Position numbers and translations under genes: made by a program
Part shown: piece by piece, positions 10,057 through 21,392 of the stretch
Layout: each line of letters begins with the position of its first letter
Numbering within the stretch: position 1 is the stretch's first letter
The notes under the pieces: model-generated
Databases searched by the model: none
Seen by the model: only the letters and a program-made list of their open reading frames with translations
Told to the model about the DNA's origin: nothing
Assembly: GCA_026119855.1 (NCBI GenBank)
Contig: JAOWBW010000144.1
Coordinates: 1,614,180 to 1,678,179 of the forward strand
From: Campanula takesimana
Lineage: Eukaryota; Streptophyta; Magnoliopsida; Asterales; Campanulaceae
Length of the DNA: 64,000 nucleotides
Reading direction: 5' to 3'

Positions 10057-11481
10057 CTAGTACTTCAAGTCATCTTTGGAAGGCTCGTAGCCCAATCCGA
10101 ACTTTTTTTTGACAAATGGGACCTCTATGGGTTTCATTCTCCCTTGTTGATATTTCCCTAGGCCTAAACCAGGGAAGTAATTCATATTCCTCATCATGTG
10201 GAGAACTTTGCGATTGCCGAGGGTCCATGATCCGTTTCCCCCTTGTTCATCGATGGCGTTGATTGAGACTCCTGAGAGGGTAGAGTCTTCTAAACCGTGT
10301 TGGACTTGGTGGACGGGTTCCCCTTTTCTGTGGATAGTGAAGTTTTCTGCCATGACGGTCACTATTTCATCCCCATTTCTGAACTTGTCACATTGATGGA
10401 GAGTCGAAGGTACGGCATTGGAACTGTGTATCCATGGTCGGCCCAAAAGCAAATTAAATGAGGAAGGTACATCGAGCACTTGGAATGGGACGAACATGAC
10501 CATGCTCCCAAACTCAATGTCTATTTCCACCATACACATGACTGTGCAGGCCGTGCTGTCGTAACCTCGGATCACTTGAGTGGAAGGCTTTAAGTCTGAA
10601 TTCTTAAGCCCCAGTATGCCCATGATTCGGCCGGGCATCAAGTTGAGTGCGGAACCACCGTCAACCAAGACTCTTGAAATAGGTCTCCCCCTTGCTCTTA
10701 CTTTGAGGTAGATGGCTTCATTGTGATCAGACCCAAATGGTGAGAGGTCCATATCGGCAAAACTGATGACATTGCCAAAATGAATGTGACCTATCATTGC
10801 TGTAAGATCTTCGGGAGTAGTATCAGGAGAGACTGATGTGTCGTCAAGATTACTGATGACAAGATCTTGGTGCTTCTTCGAGGATGAAATGAGGTCCCAA
10901 AAGGAGATGTTGGCTTGAGTTTTCTTGAGTTGAACCAATAAAGGGTCTTCGGGAGTGTCGCGAGCTTGCGATCTTTGAGAAGAGGTGCTTGGTGCAGAAG
11001 TAGTAGGGTTGCTTGCTATGACTCGTCCGGATCGAGTTAGCATGTTGATGTTCCCATCTTGCCTCTTTTTCCTATTCTCTAGTACTTCCCTCATTACCTC
11101 ATCATAAGTCACAACGAAGCAAGAATTATCAATTGCATTCGTAACATTGGATCCCTTATTCACAATTGGGATTGAATAAGTGGTCTCCTCAAACTCTCCT
11201 AGATCTAGTACATTGACATCATCACCACTAGGCACTATGAATTCTTTCTTGTCTATGAGATCTTGGATTACATTGCGGAGGACAAAGCATTCCTCGGTGG
11301 TGTGGCCACTATGTTGGTGGTAGTCACAATGCTTGTGGTAGGCATGGTTGGGACGGATCGTCTTGGGTTTGTACCCTTGGAGAGGAGTAACTTGCCCTTT
11401 GGCCTTGAGAGCTTCGAAGGCCTCGGTGATAGTCATGCCTTGGAGAGGCGTGTAGACACGATCATCTTGAAATTTCTTGCC
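10057..11481 (-). pseudogene. Element A gag C-terminus and protease
   Basis: Minus-strand frame with a Tat-type gag zinc-finger-like motif HCDYHQHSGHTTEECFVLRN near its start and the aspartic protease active site VLVDGGSALNLMPG near the middle, followed by FNLLLGRPWIHSSNAVPSTLHQ and the G-patch-like FPGLGLGKYQQG near the end. A stop (TAG) at 10057-10059 falls where element C reads Glu; the next segment continues in the same frame. A stop at 11479-11481 separates it from the preceding gag sequence. Confidence 0.9.
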
Positions 11482-12697
11482 TTATGGTGGGGGGAACCCT
11501 TTTGTAATTCCCTTTGTCGGTAGTGACGGCATTAACCAAAGCCTCTTTGTTTGAGTTAGAGGCGCCCTTGTATCAGAAACTAGGAGTATTTTTCTTGATC
11601 TCCTTGAGCAACTCATCCATTCGGATCCCCGCCTCATACATTTGAGATAAATCCGCATAGCAAGCCCCACTTAGGTGGGTGCGGAGATCAATCTTTAGAC
11701 ACTTGAGAAAGATGTCCATTTTCTCTTTGGTATTAGGCCTCTCGACAATCTCATCAAGCTTGTCATTCCACCTTCTCGTGAAGTCAATGAAGGACTCATT
11801 GTCCCTTTGAGTAGTATTCTCGAGCTCTTTCTTGGTTGCCCGGTGGGTGGTGTTGCCTTGGTATTGACTCTTGAAGGCAAGCATAGCGGAGTCCCAATCA
11901 AGACGGACTGTGAGCGGGAGAGTAGCATACCAATCCTTTGCCGCCCCCTCGAGAGTAAGAGGGAAGCATTGTGCCATAACTTTAGGAGAGACCTTCTTCG
12001 GTATCATAGCCCAAATGTAAGTCTCGATGTGTGCTATGGGACAAGAGTTGCCCTTGAACTTGCTGATGTCGGGCATCTTGAACTTGTCGGGGAGAGCGTC
12101 CATTGTGCTCATGAGAATGGAGGACTGATAAAGGCTCGTGTTGGGACTTTTCCCCACGTTGAGGCCGTAGAAGCGTTGATCTATGTAAGCCATAATTGAA
12201 TCAACCATCTTGTGCTCATTGTTCTCGGTGCTCGGTTTCCCCACTTTCTTGGTACGGGCACTAACGTAAGGGTTTTGAAACAAACCCTTAGTCCATTCGG
12301 AGTCTTCATTGTTCTCTTTGTCTTTACCACTCGAGAGCTTGGTGAGCTTCTCTTTCATTTGCTTCATCTCGGCCTCGTGGGCCTCTCTTTGGTTGTCGAG
12401 GTGAGATTGTCAAAGATCATCTTTATTTTGGGCCTCCTTATTAAGAGTGGAGACTTGATCTTGGAGCACTTGGACCATAGCTGAAAGTTGCTCGAGAGAC
12501 ATGGTGTTGCTGCTGCCGGTCATGGTTGTTGTTGGAGCTGTTGGAGTAATCACTTCACGAACTAACTGATTCGCTGAATCCCGGTAGACTCTGTAAGTAC
12601 CAATTGAACCTATATTGCAGAAGACGCCCTTGTCAGTCTTGAGTAACACTTTCGGTCCATGAAGAGGCTTAGAACACACAGTGGGCACACGACTCAA
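11482..12697 (-). pseudogene. Element A gag (N-terminal and capsid part)
   Basis: Gag begins at MSRVPTVCSKP, or more likely at MTGSSNTMSLEQ (12523 downward), a coiled-coil-prone N-terminus (LSAMVQVLQDQVSTLNKEAQNKDDL). It is cut by a TGA at 12410-12412 where element B reads TGG, and continues in frame to about 11573 with the retrotransposon capsid block: DKFKMPDISKFKG, LEGAAKDWYATLP, ELENTTQRDNESFIDFTRRWN. Near 11575-11600 the reading shifts frame. One nonsense and one frameshift change therefore separate it from the protease part. Confidence 0.92.
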
Positions 12698-13813
12698 ACC
12701 ACATAAGAAAAAGACTCTTTTTTTTTATAAGTCGGAGGGACGGGTCCCTTTTAAGTTTCTAAGGAAATAATGAAATCGTCACACTAGTATATAGACCTTC
12801 TTGCGGTCCCATATACTCATCGGATTCCATCACGCTTGTGAATCCTACACATGTCGGGATTAAACTAAATTAATGTAGTAAAGCATACATGCGGGGACGG
12901 ATTTTTATTTTCGTCCATAATAACCACTTGGGGACGGAGTTTTATTTCGCCCATGATAACCACTTGGCATGTATGTTTTGAAGACATTAGTTTAGGGAAA
13001 TCTCGGCACATGAAAACCGACTTAGTCACGGAGAGTTAGACCCTAACTAGAATTGTGTTGGCTTGTGCTCGGCTAATGAGAGGCTTAAGGTCACCCCTGG
13101 CATGTAGTCATGAACTACGCCACGGGTTGAGGTTTACCGCTTCGAAAGAGTCAAGGTCGGGTGGAGCTTGAAACTCTCTAGGACGAGCCTCGACGGGTTT
13201 GGGGTTATGAACTTGTGCGACTCGATTGTGAGCAATTAATAAGAATTTGTGCACGTAGTGTGAGGTCCAACATGTGACAAAATATTTTTTACTTTTTTTT
13301 TAATGAAAGAAAATCAAATAAGCACGTAATTACAACTCTCGAATCACCCGTGTGACCGATAAAAAACACAAAACAAAACAGTTTAAAAGGTCCAAATCAG
13401 TCCCTAATGCAGGCAATTGTGCCCACACCCCAATCATTCTGCTCTGTTCTGAAGTTGTTCCTGTTCTGGAAAACTACCCAGAAGCGCGCACCTCTGGCTT
13501 GTGTTATGGGATACGCCTGGCGCAGAGTCTATGGGAGGTGCCCGCTTTTGGGCAAACCTGTCAGATTGTCAGACTTTGGACTCAGGGGATTGCCCTGGTC
13601 CTGAATATTCATTGTAACCCCTGCAGAAATGATTAGTGTAGAAGAAAGAAGAAGAATAGGAAGAACATTAAGAAGCGGGTGACTCTGATCCTTGATGTGG
13701 GCCGCGAGCGCCTTAGGCCAAAAAGGCCAGAGGCGCACGCTTCCCCCATCAGGAATCAGAATGCCCAGAAAATGAAGTCTTTGATCAGAAACGCAAGTTT
13801 AACCCTCAAACTT
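12698..13813 (-). other. Element A leader (PBS to gag)
   Basis: About 1.1 kb of untranslated leader, alignable with the leaders of B (25256-26379), C (53431-53954 plus inverted 57953-58333) and F (37165-38382). It contains a conserved unit with near-duplicate ATAACCACTTGGGGACGGAG words (12920-12990) and two GC cassettes (13484-13546 and about 13699-13742). Short ORFs here are not shared in frame between copies and are not called. Confidence 0.8.
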
Positions 13814-13831
13814 TCCCCAGCGGAGTCGCCA
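13814..13831 (-). other. Element A tRNA-Arg-type primer-binding site
   Basis: Minus strand reads TGGCGACTCCGCTGGGGA, one base inside the 5' LTR. This is the PBS sequence typical of Tat/Ogre elements, complementary to the 3' end of a tRNA-Arg. Confidence 0.95.
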
Positions 13832-13832
13832 C

Positions 13833-14813
13833 TGTAGATACCCTGAGAGGGCCCACCGCTTGGCTAGGGTGGCGGAAGGATCCTAGGATGTCTAACTTGT
13901 TTTAGATTTGTAGAGTCGCCACCTATGTTTTAGAGGAACATAAGAAAAACCTAATATTTATAGCCTAAGTTTGATTACGAAAACAGAGATTCTTGTTATG
14001 AGGTTCGGGGGTTAGGTTTCGAGATGGGAAGTACTTAAACACCCATCTCGCCCGACTAATGTCGGTCTTGCTTGATCAAAGTCTATATAAATAATAAAAT
14101 GTTTTTCTTGTTCTTGATGATAAAAGGGGGGTTTTTAAAAGGAGTTTTGGAATGTAGGGAGATGACTCCGTGACTAGCTTCAATGAAGTGAAGTAGTCTT
14201 TGGTGTCATGTCCCAAAAATGTTTGCGTGATTGCACTTTTGATTAAAGTAAAATAGGGAGAGGAGAGATGAAGTATAAGAGGAGAGAAAAGAATAGTCTT
14301 TTACCTCTACTTCAAAAGACTTCAAAGACTTCTTTAAGAGGTTCCTGGGAAATATCTTGTAAGTATTTGTGTAGAGTTTTTGCTTAGTGATTAAAAATCT
14401 TCCTCCTTTTCAATGGTGAATTAGAGGGGTTTATATAGGTAAAAGAGGTGTGTTTTTGGTGCCAAAACCAAGTCACAAAGATCAGTTTCCCGGGCAAATC
14501 CTGTTAAAAGGAGCAAGGGAGAGATTCTTGGGCAGAAATCTGTAACTGATACCCAGGTGCGTGCACCTCCTGCCTTGGTGGCGGGATGCGCGCGCCTCTG
14601 ACCCCAAAGGGTGAAAGCGCGCGCCTTAGAGATGGCAAAAATGACAGAATGGACTAGAATGTCAGCACTGTTATTCAGTTTGGTCCCTGAACTTAACGAA
14701 GTCAATCAGGAAATTAACGGAAGTAACGGAAACTAACGAAAACACATAAAAAAGGGAGAAACACGAGATCAAATGTGTAATCGGGGTGAGCGGTCCAAGG
14801 CGGGGTGTCTACA
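13833..14813 (-). repeat. Element A 5' LTR
   Basis: 981 bp, bounded by TGTAGATACC and GGTGTCTACA (plus strand), next to the TSD GATGG at 14814-14818. GC units are at 14559, 14588 and 14617 (29-bp pitch). The U5 hairpins are at about 14020-14066 and the PBS-like GAGTCGCCA at 13913-13921. It differs from the 3' LTR at scattered bases only, so insertion is fairly recent. Confidence 0.95.
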
Positions 14814-15706
14814 GATGGACCTAATTGCCGAAGCATATGGAACATCATTCATTTTCTCACGCTCACTTTTGTCTTAGGACATTGAGTTTTGCTTAGAGAA
14901 ACTCCATGTAGCACTGGAAAGTACCTCTCCTAGAATTTTCCATACGGTATCTTCTAATGACCTTGTCAATGTATGTACTTTGGCTTAAACCAATTAGCTT
15001 CTTTGATCTATCTCTGTAGATCTTAATGCCAACCAAGGATATATGCGGCTTCACCAATATCTTTCATTGCGAAGCACTTTCCTAACCAAGTCTTCACAGA
15101 CTGAAGTGTAGGAATGTCATTTCCAATGAGCAATATGTCATCCACATATAAAACAAGGAATAGAACTATGCTCCCACTAATCTTCTTGTATACACAAGGT
15201 TCATTTTCATTCTTGATGAAGCCAAACTCTTTGACTGATTCATCAAAACGGACATTCCAACTCCTAGAAGCTTGCTTCAATCCATAGATGGATTTTTGCA
15301 ATTTTCATACTTTAGAACTTTGTTCAAAACCCTCGGGTTATGTCATATAGACATCCTCTTGCAAATTCCCATTAAGAAAAGCGGTATTGACATCCATTTG
15401 CCATATTTCATAGTCATGATATGCGGCAATGGCAAGCAAAATTCTTATAGACTTGATCATTGCTATGGGTGAAAAGGTTTCATCATAGTCAATACCATGA
15501 ACTTGCCTATAACCTTTCGCTACAAGTCTAGATTTGTATGTATGCACCTTCCCATCCATTTCAGTCTTTTTTTTTAAGAACCATTTGCATCTTATGGTTT
15601 TTACACCTTCAGGCGCATCAATCAAGTTCCAAACTTGATTATCTTGCATGGATTGCAATTCGGATTCCATGGCTCCAAGCCATTTATCCGAATCAGGAGA
15701 AAACAT
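14814..15706 (-). pseudogene. Copia-1 reverse transcriptase (broken)
   Basis: Resumption of Copia-1 pol beyond element A; the repeated GATGG at 14814-14818 is the TSD. Minus-strand blocks: 15338-15706 (WLGAMESELQSMQDNQVWNL, ARLVAKGYRQVHGIDY, TFSPIAMIKSIR, QMDVNTAFLNG) and 15023-15301 (KSIYGLKQASRSW, the catalytic LYVDDILLIGND, AMKDIGEAAYILG). The order follows Copia-2 (47540-48200). Blocks are in different frames with stops between, so the gene is dead. 14819-15022 is the RT-RNase H connection with several stops. Confidence 0.93.
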
Positions 15707-16566
15707 CGCCTCTTGCTAGGTGGTCGATTCATCATTATCAATGATCTCCACCTCATTACTATCCGTTATGAGAAAACCATATCTCTCGGGCTCGGATCGT
15801 AACCTACCAGATCTGCGAGTTACTTGTGTATTTTGAACAGGTTCCACAATTTCTTGTGGGACTTGTTCTTGTTCCACTATCGGTTCAATGTCATTTTTTG
15901 GGTCTCGAACCTCTTCGAGATTTAATTTGCTCCCACTGATTTCTTTGGAGAGAAACTCTTTCTCTAGAAAGACACCAATTCGGGAAACAAAAACTTTGTT
16001 ATCCGTTCGGTTGTAAAGTATTATCCTTTAGTTTCCTTAGGATATCCCACGAAAATACTTTTATCAGATTTGTGTGCAAGTTTGTCTGAGACAGGTCTTT
16101 TGACAAAAGTTTCGCAACGCCAAATCTTCATGAAAGAAAAACTAGGTTTCTTTCCGCTCCACATTTCATATGGAGTCTTTTTAACCGATTTAGTTGGAAC
16201 ACGGTTTAGTGTGAAAGCAGCAGTTTCTAGAGCATAACCCCAAAAGGATAAAGGAAGATCAACTTGACTCATCATTGATCGAACCATGTCTAACAAAGTC
16301 CGATTCCTCCTCTCGGACACACAATTCCATTGTGGTGTTCCGGGTGGAGTCAATTGTGAAATTATTCCACAATTCTTTAGATGATCATCAAATTCTTGAC
16401 TTAAGTATTCTCCACCTCGATCCGATCAAAGTGCCTTAATACTTTTGCCAAGTTGTTTTTCTACTTCATTTTGAAATATTCTAAATATCTCAAATGCTTC
16501 ACTTTTATGTTTCATTAGGTAAACATACCCAAATCTACTATAATCATCAGTGAAGGTTATGATGTA
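15707..16566 (-). pseudogene. Copia-1 integrase (broken)
   Basis: Minus strand. The clearest block is 16021-16353: TPPGTPQWNCVSERRNRTLL holds the catalytic Glu region, followed by SFWGYALETAAFTLNRVPT and TPYEMWSGKKPS. The upstream part (16354-16566) shows GGEYLSQEF-like sequence and DDYSRFGYVY interrupted by stops. 15707-16020 encodes the acidic integrase-RT linker seen intact in Copia-2 (EQEQEPQG region). Order and spacing match Copia-2. Confidence 0.9.
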
Positions 16567-17707
16567 TTAAAATCCTCCCCTAGCATTGCTACTTAATGAT
16601 CCGCATACATCGGAATGTATCAACCCCAATAAGTCGCTTGCCCTTTCTCCTAGCTTGGTAAAAGGTGTCTTAGTTATTTTTCCAAGACGACACGACTCGC
16701 AAGTATCATATGACTCAAGGTCACATGAACCCAAAAGACCGTCCCCATGAAGTTTTGAGATAAGCTTCTCATTAATATGACCAAGACGGCAATGCCACAG
16801 ATAAGTATGATTTATATCATTAGGTATAGATTTCTTATTTATATGATAGACATTGTCATTATTTTCATTCTTGACATCCAAGACATAAAGGCCATTAAAT
16901 GAATTTGCAATACCATAAAGCACATCATTTAAATAAATAGAAAATCTCTTATTCTCAATAAGAAACTTAAAACCTTCATTATCCAAACAAGAAGTTGAAA
17001 TAATATTTCTACTTAAATCCGGTACATAATAGCAATTGTTCAAAACAAGTATTAAACCAGAAGGTAAAGTGACTTCATAAGTTCCTACGGCTAATGCAGC
17101 AACTCTTGCTCCATTCCCCACGCGTAGGTCCACTTCACCCTCTTTAAGTAGTCTCCTATTCTTTAGTCCCTGCACATTTAAACAAATGTGAGAACCACAT
17201 CCAGTATCCAATACCCAAGAATCAGTGGTAAAAAGGAGAATATCTATCATATAGATACCTGAAGACGATGCAGTCCCACTGCTCTTCTTCTTCTTTTGAT
17301 CTTCCTTAAAAGCCTTGCAATTACGTTTCCAATGACCAATTTCTTGACAATGGAAACAAATTGCATCCTTTTGTGAATCGGGTTTTGCCTTTGGAGCCTT
17401 GGCAACCTTTGCCTTGCTTATCTTGGGTTTTAAAACTTTCTTACCCTTTCCTTTAGCACTAGCCTTCTTCCCATCATGAACCATGAGCGTAGGAGAACCT
17501 TTCTCCACAATCTTCATCTCCGCAGTTTTAAGCATATTATGCAACTCGGAGAGATTCTTATCCATTCCATGCATGTTATAATTCATCACAAACCGATTAT
17601 AACATTTAGGCAATGAATTAAGAATGAGATCCGTGGCTAGTTCCAATGGAATTGGATAGCCAAGTTTCTCAAGATGCTCTACATAGCCTTTCATTTAAGC
17701 ATGTAAG
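16567..17707 (-). pseudogene. Copia-1 gag C-terminus, protease and GAG-pre-integrase domain
   Basis: A 375-residue minus-strand frame starting inside gag (YVEHLEKLGYPIPLELATDL). It includes a Lys-rich stretch, a CCHC zinc knuckle CFHCQEIGHWKRNC, the protease site WVLDTGCGSHICLN and the pre-integrase domain (HTYLWHCRLGHINEKLISKL, CESCRLGKITKTPF). It ends at a stop inside the integrase core. The N-terminal gag, leader and 5' LTR are missing because LTR E begins at 17708. Confidence 0.92.
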
Positions 17708-18953
17708 TGTAGACACCCCGCCTTGGACCTCTCACCCCGATTGCATACAAAGTATTTTTATTTAACTTATTTTTGTTGATTTCTGTTACTTCGGTTAAGT
17801 TCCTAACTGATTCCGTTAGTTTTGGACTAAACTGCATAACAGAGTTAACTTTTAGGGTCATTCTGTCATTCTGTCCTTCTCTGCCGCGGGCGCTTCCGGA
17901 ACTGTTAACGGGATGCGCGCGCGTCTCGCCCCAAAAGCGGGACTCGCGCGCTTCCCATTTTGGCAGTAACGGATTGCACCTTATTTCCCTCCCTTTTCTT
18001 ATTTACAAACATCTTTTCTTGATCACAAAAAACCATCTTTTTACATCCACATTCATCCCCCCTTTTCTCATTAACTCCCAATCCCAAATTCTAAGCCTTT
18101 TCCCAAAAACTAATATTTTTTTCATTTATTATTTGATTTCTTTTATTTCTTTTATTTTTCTTTTATTCATTTATCTTATTTGTGATTGGCCCATTCCATT
18201 TCACATGGATGACCAATTTCCCTCCATCATTTCCCTCTCTTTTTTACCTATAAAAACCATCATCTTCTACCTTGGAAAGGGACTTCTTTTTGGACTCCAA
18301 CCTTGATTCACCAACTACATTATACACAAATTCTCCCAACAAGAGTTCTTAGTAACAAGACTCTACACAAATTGTTCTACAAAAATTTCATTACAACAAC
18401 AACACTTTCAAGTCAAGGTTCCAAGTCCTCTTTCTCAAGGTACAACTCCATTTTCTTCCTTTGTTTTCTTCTTCTTGATGTATGCAATCCCCATTAATGG
18501 GACATGACCAACATGACTACTTCACATATTGAAGTTAGTTAAGGTTATCTCCCTACATTTTAATCTTAACTTTAATTCACCATGTTAATTTCTCTTCATC
18601 TCTTAATGTAATTCTTTAACATTACTTGTTACATGTAATCTTTATCATTAAATAAATAAAACAATTCTATTTTATTTCCCCTTTATTTCCTCTTTTCTTC
18701 TCATCACAATTGTTAGCACATTTCTATTTAATTAATTGAAGGACATGTAAATATTAGAACACCAATAGTAGCAAGACCCGCGTAAGCGGGGCGGAGTGGG
18801 TGTTTAAGTACTTCCCACTCCGTCACCTAACCCCCTAACCCTTCTTTCCCGAATCTCTGGTTTTGTACATAAATTAGGCTATTTCTAAGTTTTTCTTATG
18901 TTCCTTTAAAAACATAGGTGGCGACTCTAAACAATCTAAAACAAGTTAGACAT
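17708..18953 (+). repeat. Element E: truncated Tat LTR (F family)
   Basis: Starts TGTAGACACC and follows the F LTRs (35859-37145, 45212-46505) closely for 1246 bp, then stops matching after ACAAGTTAGACAT at 18953, about 50 bp short of the LTR end. GC units are at 17886, 17915 and 17944, the TATA (CTATAAAAACC) near 18250, the U5 hairpins at 18776-18822 and TGGCGACTC at 18919-18927. No PBS follows. It interrupts Copia-1 gag, whose N-terminal half is not found on the other side, so a deletion or rearrangement accompanied it. Confidence 0.9.
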
Positions 18954-18963
18954 GGAGCCTTGA

Positions 18964-19305
18964 AAAACTACTGGCAGAATTACTATTATCCAGAATGAGT
19001 ACTTCATCAAAGTGAACAAAGACCTGACTTATGATACAGAATTCATGTCACTCGACGAACCCCTGGTCGGAGAAACTGAGAAGTCAGAAGCATGGGATGG
19101 CCAAGACCTGTTCCGACACTTGAGCCTAGAAGATGACGTCGTGGCTGTTATTGAAAGAGGATCTATGACTACTGCGATCAAGAATCTAGGGCTTGTCAGT
19201 CCATTCCCTAAGTCTCTTAAAGAGTCGTCTCCCCCTAGGTCGTCTAGGCCCACTTTTCTCACTTATGAGTTCGTGTGTCCGTCTAAGTCTAATGACCTCA
19301 AGTAA
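18964..19305 (+). CDS. Unrecognised acidic ORF fragment in an orphan segment
   Basis: The 414 bp between LTR E and element B (18954-19367) match nothing else in the window. They hold an open plus-strand frame that reads in from just after a stop at 18961-18963 and ends at 19303-19305, with blocks EYFIKVNKDLTYDTEF, SLDEPLVGETEKSEAW, DLFRHLSLEDDVVAVIERG and a Ser/Pro-rich end (KESSPPRSSRPT). No start codon near the front; a GTG lies at 19012. It is acidic and low in repeats. It could be a fragment of a Tat extra ORF or of captured host DNA. I do not recognise the family. Confidence 0.35.
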   Translation, partial: KTTGRITIIQNEYFIKVNKDLTYDTEFMSLDEPLVGETEKSEAWDGQDLFRHLSLEDDVVAVIERGSMTTAIKNLGLVSPFPKSLKESSPPRSSRPTFLTYEFVCPSKSNDLK

Positions 19306-19367
19306 AAAGACTACGATGTAATTTCAAACACTGTCTTCCCTCGTGCACTTAATGAAAACCTCGACCT

Positions 19368-20238
19368 TGTAGATATCCCGGGAGGAGCCCACGGCTTGGC
19401 TAGAGCGCGTGGATGGATCCTAGGACGTCTATTTGGTTTTAGTTTGTAGAGTCGTCACCTATATTTTTAACGGAACATAAGAAAAACCTAATATTTAGCC
19501 TATGTTTTGATACGAAAACCAGAGATTCTTGTTATGAGGTTCGGGGGTTAGGGGTTTAAAAGGGCTGTTTTGAATGTAGGGAGATAACTCCTTAACCAAC
19601 TTCAATGTAGTGAAGTGATCTTTTGTGTCATGTCCCAAAATGTTTTGGGTGATTGCACGTTTGATGAAATAAAAGAAGGAGAATGAGATGAAGTAGAGAG
19701 AAGAGAGAAAAGAGTAGTATTACCTAGTCTTCAAGGAGCTTCAAGTTCTTCTTTTGGGGAAAATACTCAAAATTGCCTTAAAGTAAAAGTTCTCTTTTTA
19801 GTAGAGTTTTCTTGTGTTGGAAAAAGTCCTCTTTGTAATGGTGGAGAAGAGGGGTTTTTATAGGTGTAAAACAGATGTTTTTGGTGCCAAAACGAAGTCA
19901 CAAAGATAAATTTCCCAGGCAAAATCATGTAAAATGAGCAAGGGAGGGATTCTTGGACAGAATCTGTAACTGACGCCCAGATGCGCGCGCCTCCTGTCTT
20001 GATGGCGAGATGCGTGCGCTTCTGACCCCTAAGGGCGGAGGCACGCGACTTTGAAATGGATTTTTTGACATAATGGACTAGAAAGTCAGCACTGTTATTC
20101 ATTTTAGTCCCTGGACTTAACAGAGTTAGCTAGGAACTTAACAAAAGTAACAGAAACTAATGAAAAACACATAAAATAGGAAGAAACATAAAATCAAATG
20201 TGCAATCGGGGTGAGCGGTCCAAGGCGGGGTGTCTACA
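19368..20238 (-). repeat. Element B 3' LTR (internally deleted)
   Basis: Bounded by TGTAGATATC and GGTGTCTACA. Compared with other Tat LTRs it lacks the segment after GTTAGG near 19552 that holds the U5 hairpins. The PBS-like word is mutated (GAGTCGTCA). GC units are at 19983, 20012 and 20041 (29-bp pitch). Confidence 0.88.
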
Positions 20239-20345
20239 AAGCCCCTCAGCGACGTGGATTGCAAGGCAAAACGCGTCGACGAAAGAAAGACAACCGCCGA
20301 GGACATCGGCAAAGAAAAAGAAAGAAAAGAAAGCAAAGGCTCAAT
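20239..20345 (-). other. Conserved pre-LTR block with polypurine tract (B)
   Basis: Minus strand CTGAGGGGCTT abuts the LTR. The next 90 bp match the blocks beside the A and F 3' LTRs (CGTCGACG, CCGAGGACATCGG words), followed by an AG-rich stretch. Confidence 0.7.
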
Positions 20346-20440
20346 GAAAGCAGGAATTTGAAATTGCGAGAGATAAAGATGCGCTCCCTGTGTAAGCTAC
20401 TTTTGTTGATTGAAGAGGTGCGGTGGCATCAGGCGGCCGG

Positions 20441-20760
20441 TTGAATCCGTTTGTGAATCCATTTGCTGATTCCGTTTATGAATCCGTTTGTGAATCCATT
20501 TGTTGAATCCGTTTGTGAATCCGTTTGCTGAATCCGTTTGTGAATCCGTTTGCTGAATCTGTTTGTGAATCTGTTTACTGAATCCGTTTGTGAATCTGTT
20601 TGCTGAATCCGTTTGCTGAATCCGTTTGTGAATCCGTTTGCTGAATCCGTTTGTGAATCCATTTACTGAATCCGTTTGCTAAATCCGTTTGTGAATCCGT
20701 TGGCTGATTTAATGTCTGTTGAGTTGACTGACTGAATCCGTTTGTGAATCCGTTTGCCGA
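20441..20760. repeat. 12/13-bp minisatellite (element B)
   Basis: Tandem units alternating GAATCCGTTTGT and GAATCCGTTTGCT (about 25 bp per pair), with substitutions rising towards the right end. It occupies the same place as the unrelated 30-bp array of A. Open frames through it are by-products. Confidence 0.9.
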
Positions 20761-20824
20761 TTTAAAGTCCGTTGAGCGGACTGGAATTGAGTGGGAGTCT
20801 GTTGAGCGAACCCATCATATTATT

Positions 20825-21020
20825 TAAGAGGTGGTGATTTCAGTGGTTCACCGCAGACCAAATTGATGTTTAGAGCTGTATTTGATGTATGTTATTCGGA
20901 GTTGCACTTGCTGTTGACTTCATGACTTTTATGGGGTGCGGGCACAGTTGACCGCGGACCGAAAAAATTACTTTCCCTTTTGAGAGGAAAATGCCGAGAT
21001 TGACCTTGACTTTTGTAATC
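20825..21020 (+). promoter_or_regulatory. Conserved W-box-rich block upstream of antisense gene (B)
   Basis: Matches 3815-4010 of element A in order, including GGTTCACCGCAGACC, GGGTGCGGGCACAGTTGACC and the AGGAAAATGCCGAGATTGAC stretch. TTGAC cores recur. Conserved between two elements whose neighbouring minisatellites are unrelated. Confidence 0.5.
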
Positions 21021-21167
21021 GTAGGATTTAATGATGTCCGTTGTGGAGTTTTTGTACTTGAAATGCCCAATATGGAGCTGAAAACTCGGATGGAGTTGGA
21101 GAAACATTGATGTGATGCATTTATTCCTGCCTGGGAAATTGCACTTAGACCTGTCAGGGCACGGGAG

Positions 21168-21236
21168 TCGCCCACGTCCGAGAATTTCTGAGGGACGCGC
21201 CCGCTTTCCAAGATAGTAGTGGGAGGCACGCGCATT
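21168..21236 (+). promoter_or_regulatory. GC cassette before antisense PMD gene (B)
   Basis: GC units start at about 21168 (TCGCCCACG), 21197 (GCGCCCGCT) and 21226 (GCACGCGCA), exactly 29 bp apart as in the LTRs. It lies about 160 bp before the antisense ATG at 21393. A TATA box is not clear; TTTTATAG is at 21380. Confidence 0.5.
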
Positions 21237-21392
21237 GATCTTAAGTTCAGAATACAAGTTCAGCATCTGCCCATTTTGTACGAGCCAAGTTCAAAAATTT
21301 GCCAAACCCTCCATATTCTGGGTTGAATTTTTGCGAGGAAAACATCCCAAAACATTTCCTTCATCCATTTGGGGCCATTTTATAGCGAAATC

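Larger units (their letters stand above)
2109..14813 (-). mobile_element. Element A: Tat/Ogre-like Ty3/Gypsy retrotransposon, 12.7 kb, two LTRs
   Basis: Complete element between two minus-orientation LTRs of 979 and 981 bp. It is flanked by the direct repeat GATGG (2104-2108 and 14814-14818) and inserted into Copia-1 RNase H. Reading on the minus strand: LTR, Arg-type PBS, 1.1-kb leader, gag, PR, RT, RNase H, archaeal-type second RNase H, integrase, hairpin pair, then an antisense PMD-like gene, a 30-bp minisatellite, a conserved block and PPT, and LTR. The PBS type, dual RNase H and antisense extra ORF are known Tat-lineage traits. The polyprotein carries stops, frameshifts and a deletion, so it is not autonomous. 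Confidence 0.93.

Noticed and set aside
13814..13831. tRNA-Arg gene
   Set aside because: Only the 18-bp primer-binding complement is present; no cloverleaf, A box or B box.
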